62,191 bases of DNA from Mycobacterium sp. AZCC_0083 (GTDB lineage: Bacteria; Actinomycetota; Actinomycetes; Mycobacteriales; Mycobacteriaceae), in the NCBI RefSeq assembly GCF_014202335.1, contig NZ_JACHGP010000018.1:1-62191 (forward strand). The letters are read 5' to 3'. How positions within the stretch are numbered: position 1 is the stretch's first letter; each line of letters begins with the position of its first letter. The notes beneath the pieces are model-generated. The model was not told the origin of the DNA. It ran no database searches and was given only the letters and a program-made list of their open reading frames with translations. Positions 60,366 through 62,191 of this stretch are shown here, piece by piece. The translations under genes were made by a program, and so were the position numbers.

Positions 60366-61538
60366 ATGACGTTGCCTCCCCCGCAGGATCCGTATGGTCC
60401 TCCGCCGCAGGTTGGTGGAGCGCCGTCGTGGGGAGCGCAGGCTGCCGGATATGGCGGGCAGTACGGCCTGCCGCCTCAGGGTCCGCCTGGTGGCCCTCCG
60501 CAGTGGGGGCAGCAGCCGCAGTGGATGGGACCTCCTGGTCCGCCTCCGGGTAAGGGTGGTCGCGGCAAGTGGATATTGGGTGGTCTCGCCGTTCTGGTCG
60601 TGGTCGTGCTTGCAGTGGTGATCACCGTGCTGGTGATGCGGCCTTCTGGCAGCGGCGGACCGACGCCGACGCCGACAAATGCAAACTCTGATTTCGCCAG
60701 TGCCAACGACACTGGGCCGGTCAACATCATTGCCGAAGACCCGACATGCGAGGCGTGGGGCCGAATAGGGCGGGAGTATGCAGGCAAGTTGGCGGCGGTT
60801 AACTGGGCTGGCGCGGACAAGTCGGTACCAGCTAGTGCATGGACACCAGACCTGCGAACGATGTACGAAACCGCGAGCACGGCGATGAGCCAGGCGGCAG
60901 ACCAAACGGTTAATCTCGCGAAAAAGACCCCGCATCGAGTGATGCGTGAACTCTACGAACAATTCATTGCATACACACATATGTTCGTCGATAAGATCCC
61001 GTCCTACGTCGCGAGCGATGAGAACTTTTCTGTGGTTACAGATGCAATAGGAAATGGACTGAACAGCATATGTTCGGCAATTTCCTATGGGTCCGCGCCA
61101 CCTCTCGCGCCATTGATCGCAGACCCGGCACCGCCATCAAATTTGCCCCCCCTAGGAGATCCCGCAACGCCGACGGTGCTCCTAACGTCAGTCAACTCAA
61201 TCTGTGCTGAGTGGGCATCAGAGGTGTCAAAGATCGATGACAAAACTAAAGCTTGGAGATCGATCGATCCCCAGATTCCGGCTACCGAATGGACTCCCGA
61301 TCAAAGGGCGGTGAACGATGCCGTTGCATCGGTCATGTCTTCAAATTCTGATGAATTGGAGAAAATGGGTCGACAAAGTGGTAATTCGACCCTCGAGGAT
61401 ATCGCAATACTAGCCGCGCAGTACCAACGCGCGTTTGTGAAAACTGTCCCGACATATACACCGGCTGACAATTTTCTATCTGTCGCAACGACGTTCCTAG
61501 TAAAGGCGATTGACTGGTCCTGTAAGGCAGCGGAATAA
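60366..61538 (+). CDS. One-pass membrane protein with duplicated exported domain
   Basis: This encodes 390 residues. A Pro/Gly-rich cytoplasmic head (about 1-65) precedes one helix (about 69-90, ILGGLAVLVVVVLAVVITVLV) and two related exported domains of about 115 residues each. The copies share C.EW, WTPD.R, Y..FV..IP.Y and a closing Cys, so each may have a disulfide. ATG 60366 follows GAAGG; GTG 60360 is possible. The stop overlaps the next start (TAATG). The later part is AT-richer than the backbone. A role in docking or inhibiting the neighbouring secreted proteins is speculation. Confidence 0.75.
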   Translation: MTLPPPQDPYGPPPQVGGAPSWGAQAAGYGGQYGLPPQGPPGGPPQWGQQPQWMGPPGPPPGKGGRGKWILGGLAVLVVVVLAVVITVLVMRPSGSGGPTPTPTNANSDFASANDTGPVNIIAEDPTCEAWGRIGREYAGKLAAVNWAGADKSVPASAWTPDLRTMYETASTAMSQAADQTVNLAKKTPHRVMRELYEQFIAYTHMFVDKIPSYVASDENFSVVTDAIGNGLNSICSAISYGSAPPLAPLIADPAPPSNLPPLGDPATPTVLLTSVNSICAEWASEVSKIDDKTKAWRSIDPQIPATEWTPDQRAVNDAVASVMSSNSDELEKMGRQSGNSTLEDIAILAAQYQRAFVKTVPTYTPADNFLSVATTFLVKAIDWSCKAAE

Positions 61539-62191
61539 TGGCGAGCACGCGTGCCAACGGCACTACAGGCGCACCGAGTAGCGGTACCATAGGCGCCAGG
61601 GCTGGCGAAAAGCCAGCAGGCGAGCATGCCGAGAAAATGGTTGGCCCGGGCGCGTGGCCGGAAACGGGTGAATCGGTATTCACCGATCGCGCGACTCAAC
61701 TAGGCGAGAAGTTAGCGGCGCTTACGGGTGCTCTCGAAGGTTGGGGAAGTCACCAAGCATCCATTTTCAACGGCATTCACGTCTGGTCTGGGGTTGGGGC
61801 TAGCGCCGCTGGCGGCAACGTCGAGGCCAATGCGCAGGCGATGCGGGACCACGAACAGCAACTTCGCGACGCCATCGGCTGGTGCAACGAGGCAGCGGGC
61901 CACATCGGAACTGCGAAAGAGTCGATCACCGACAACGTCAATGCGGGGATCGACGAAATCAACCAGACCCTGGACGCGGCGTCACAGTCTGACCAGGATC
62001 CGACAGAGGCGATCGACGCCATCGTCCAACGCAAGTACGGCGAGAACGTTGCAACACTCGGTAACGCAGCCAAGCTTCTGGGTTTCAAAGGTGAAGTGCC
62101 TGCTGCGCCGCCCCGTAAGCCGGGCGATTCCGGCCCAAATGAACCAAGCGGCGAGGATTCGTCCAAACCCGATTCCTTGGCTCTTTTTGGT
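61538..62191 (+). CDS. N-terminus of a WXG-like, probably ESX-secreted effector, partial
   Basis: The frame is open from ATG 61538 to the window end (218 codons). About residues 50-150 are two long helices, with a WSGVGASAAGGNVEANAQAM turn that resembles the WxG turn, and WCNEAAGHIGTAKESI after it. A Pro/Ser-rich linker (APPRKPGDSGPNEPSGEDSS) begins near residue 190, as in multi-domain secreted toxins of the CpnT style. The C-terminal domain that would define the activity is outside the window. The TAATG overlap with the previous gene indicates coupled translation. Confidence 0.6.
   Translation, partial: MASTRANGTTGAPSSGTIGARAGEKPAGEHAEKMVGPGAWPETGESVFTDRATQLGEKLAALTGALEGWGSHQASIFNGIHVWSGVGASAAGGNVEANAQAMRDHEQQLRDAIGWCNEAAGHIGTAKESITDNVNAGIDEINQTLDAASQSDQDPTEAIDAIVQRKYGENVATLGNAAKLLGFKGEVPAAPPRKPGDSGPNEPSGEDSSKPDSLALFG

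Overview
The window comes from a high-GC actinobacterium, almost certainly a non-tuberculous, rapid-growing type Mycobacterium (Mycolicibacterium). Evidence is an antigen-85 type mycolyltransferase, a PknH/EmbR kinase-regulator pair, mycothiol conjugate amidase, F420-dependent and mycofactocin-coupled oxidoreductases, LpqV, Pra, EspC-type ESX substrates, and many GTG starts. From about 33.2 kb to 58.8 kb the gene order follows, from memory, the M. tuberculosis Rv1062-Rv1084 backbone (two patatins, lpqV, cysteine dioxygenase-like, rhodanese, Abhydrolase_9, echA8, echA9, Bax-inhibitor-like, DUF559-like, fadA3, GDSL hydrolase, lipU, cbs, pra, metB, greA, DUF4307, mca, small membrane protein, thioredoxin-domain protein). 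The first 33 kb and the last 3 kb are accessory.

Region 1 (1-15.6 kb) is a catabolic region. A minus-strand operon (mycofactocin SDR, patatin, F420 luciferase-like enzyme) faces a plus-strand operon: acyl-CoA-dehydrogenase-fold flavoprotein, esterase, acyl-CoA ligase, NIPSNAP protein, aminoglycoside-phosphotransferase-like kinase, acyl-CoA dehydrogenase. An IclR regulator follows. A 22-bp sequence occurs once in each divergent promoter, in opposite orientation, so one TetR-type repressor probably controls both. The kinase plus dehydrogenase plus ligase set resembles the LvaA/LvaC/LvaE or ACAD10/11 logic for 4-hydroxy acids. A decayed second copy of the dehydrogenase lies 3 kb downstream, beyond a tandem pair of paralogous small exported proteins.

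Region 2 (15.6-22.3 kb) is a tightly overlapping operon: DeoR regulator, APC-type permease, FGGY kinase, GlpA-like flavoprotein with a BFD [2Fe-2S] motif, and GlpB/HcnB-like flavoprotein. It probably serves import, phosphorylation and oxidation of an amino-polyol or similar substrate.

Region 3 (22.2-33.1 kb) holds two paralogous secreted small proteins around a 32-bp tandem repeat, a FadD ligase, Ltp1, PknH-EmbR, a KstR-box-preceded reductase, a zinc alcohol dehydrogenase, a secreted HAD phosphatase and an antigen-85 homologue.

Region 4 (33.2-58.8 kb) is the conserved backbone. Noteworthy items are a cysteine-rich leader ORF before the cysteine dioxygenase-like gene, and a DUF559-type nuclease-like gene bracketed by two related long palindromes, with its stop codon inside one of them.

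Region 5 (58.8-62.2 kb) carries a SnoaL-like gene, then a cassette of an EspC-type type VII substrate, a one-pass membrane protein with a duplicated exported domain, and the N-terminus of a WXG-like, probably ESX-secreted effector cut by the window end. Base composition becomes AT-richer here, which suggests acquisition. No rRNA, tRNA, complete insertion sequence or CRISPR array was seen.
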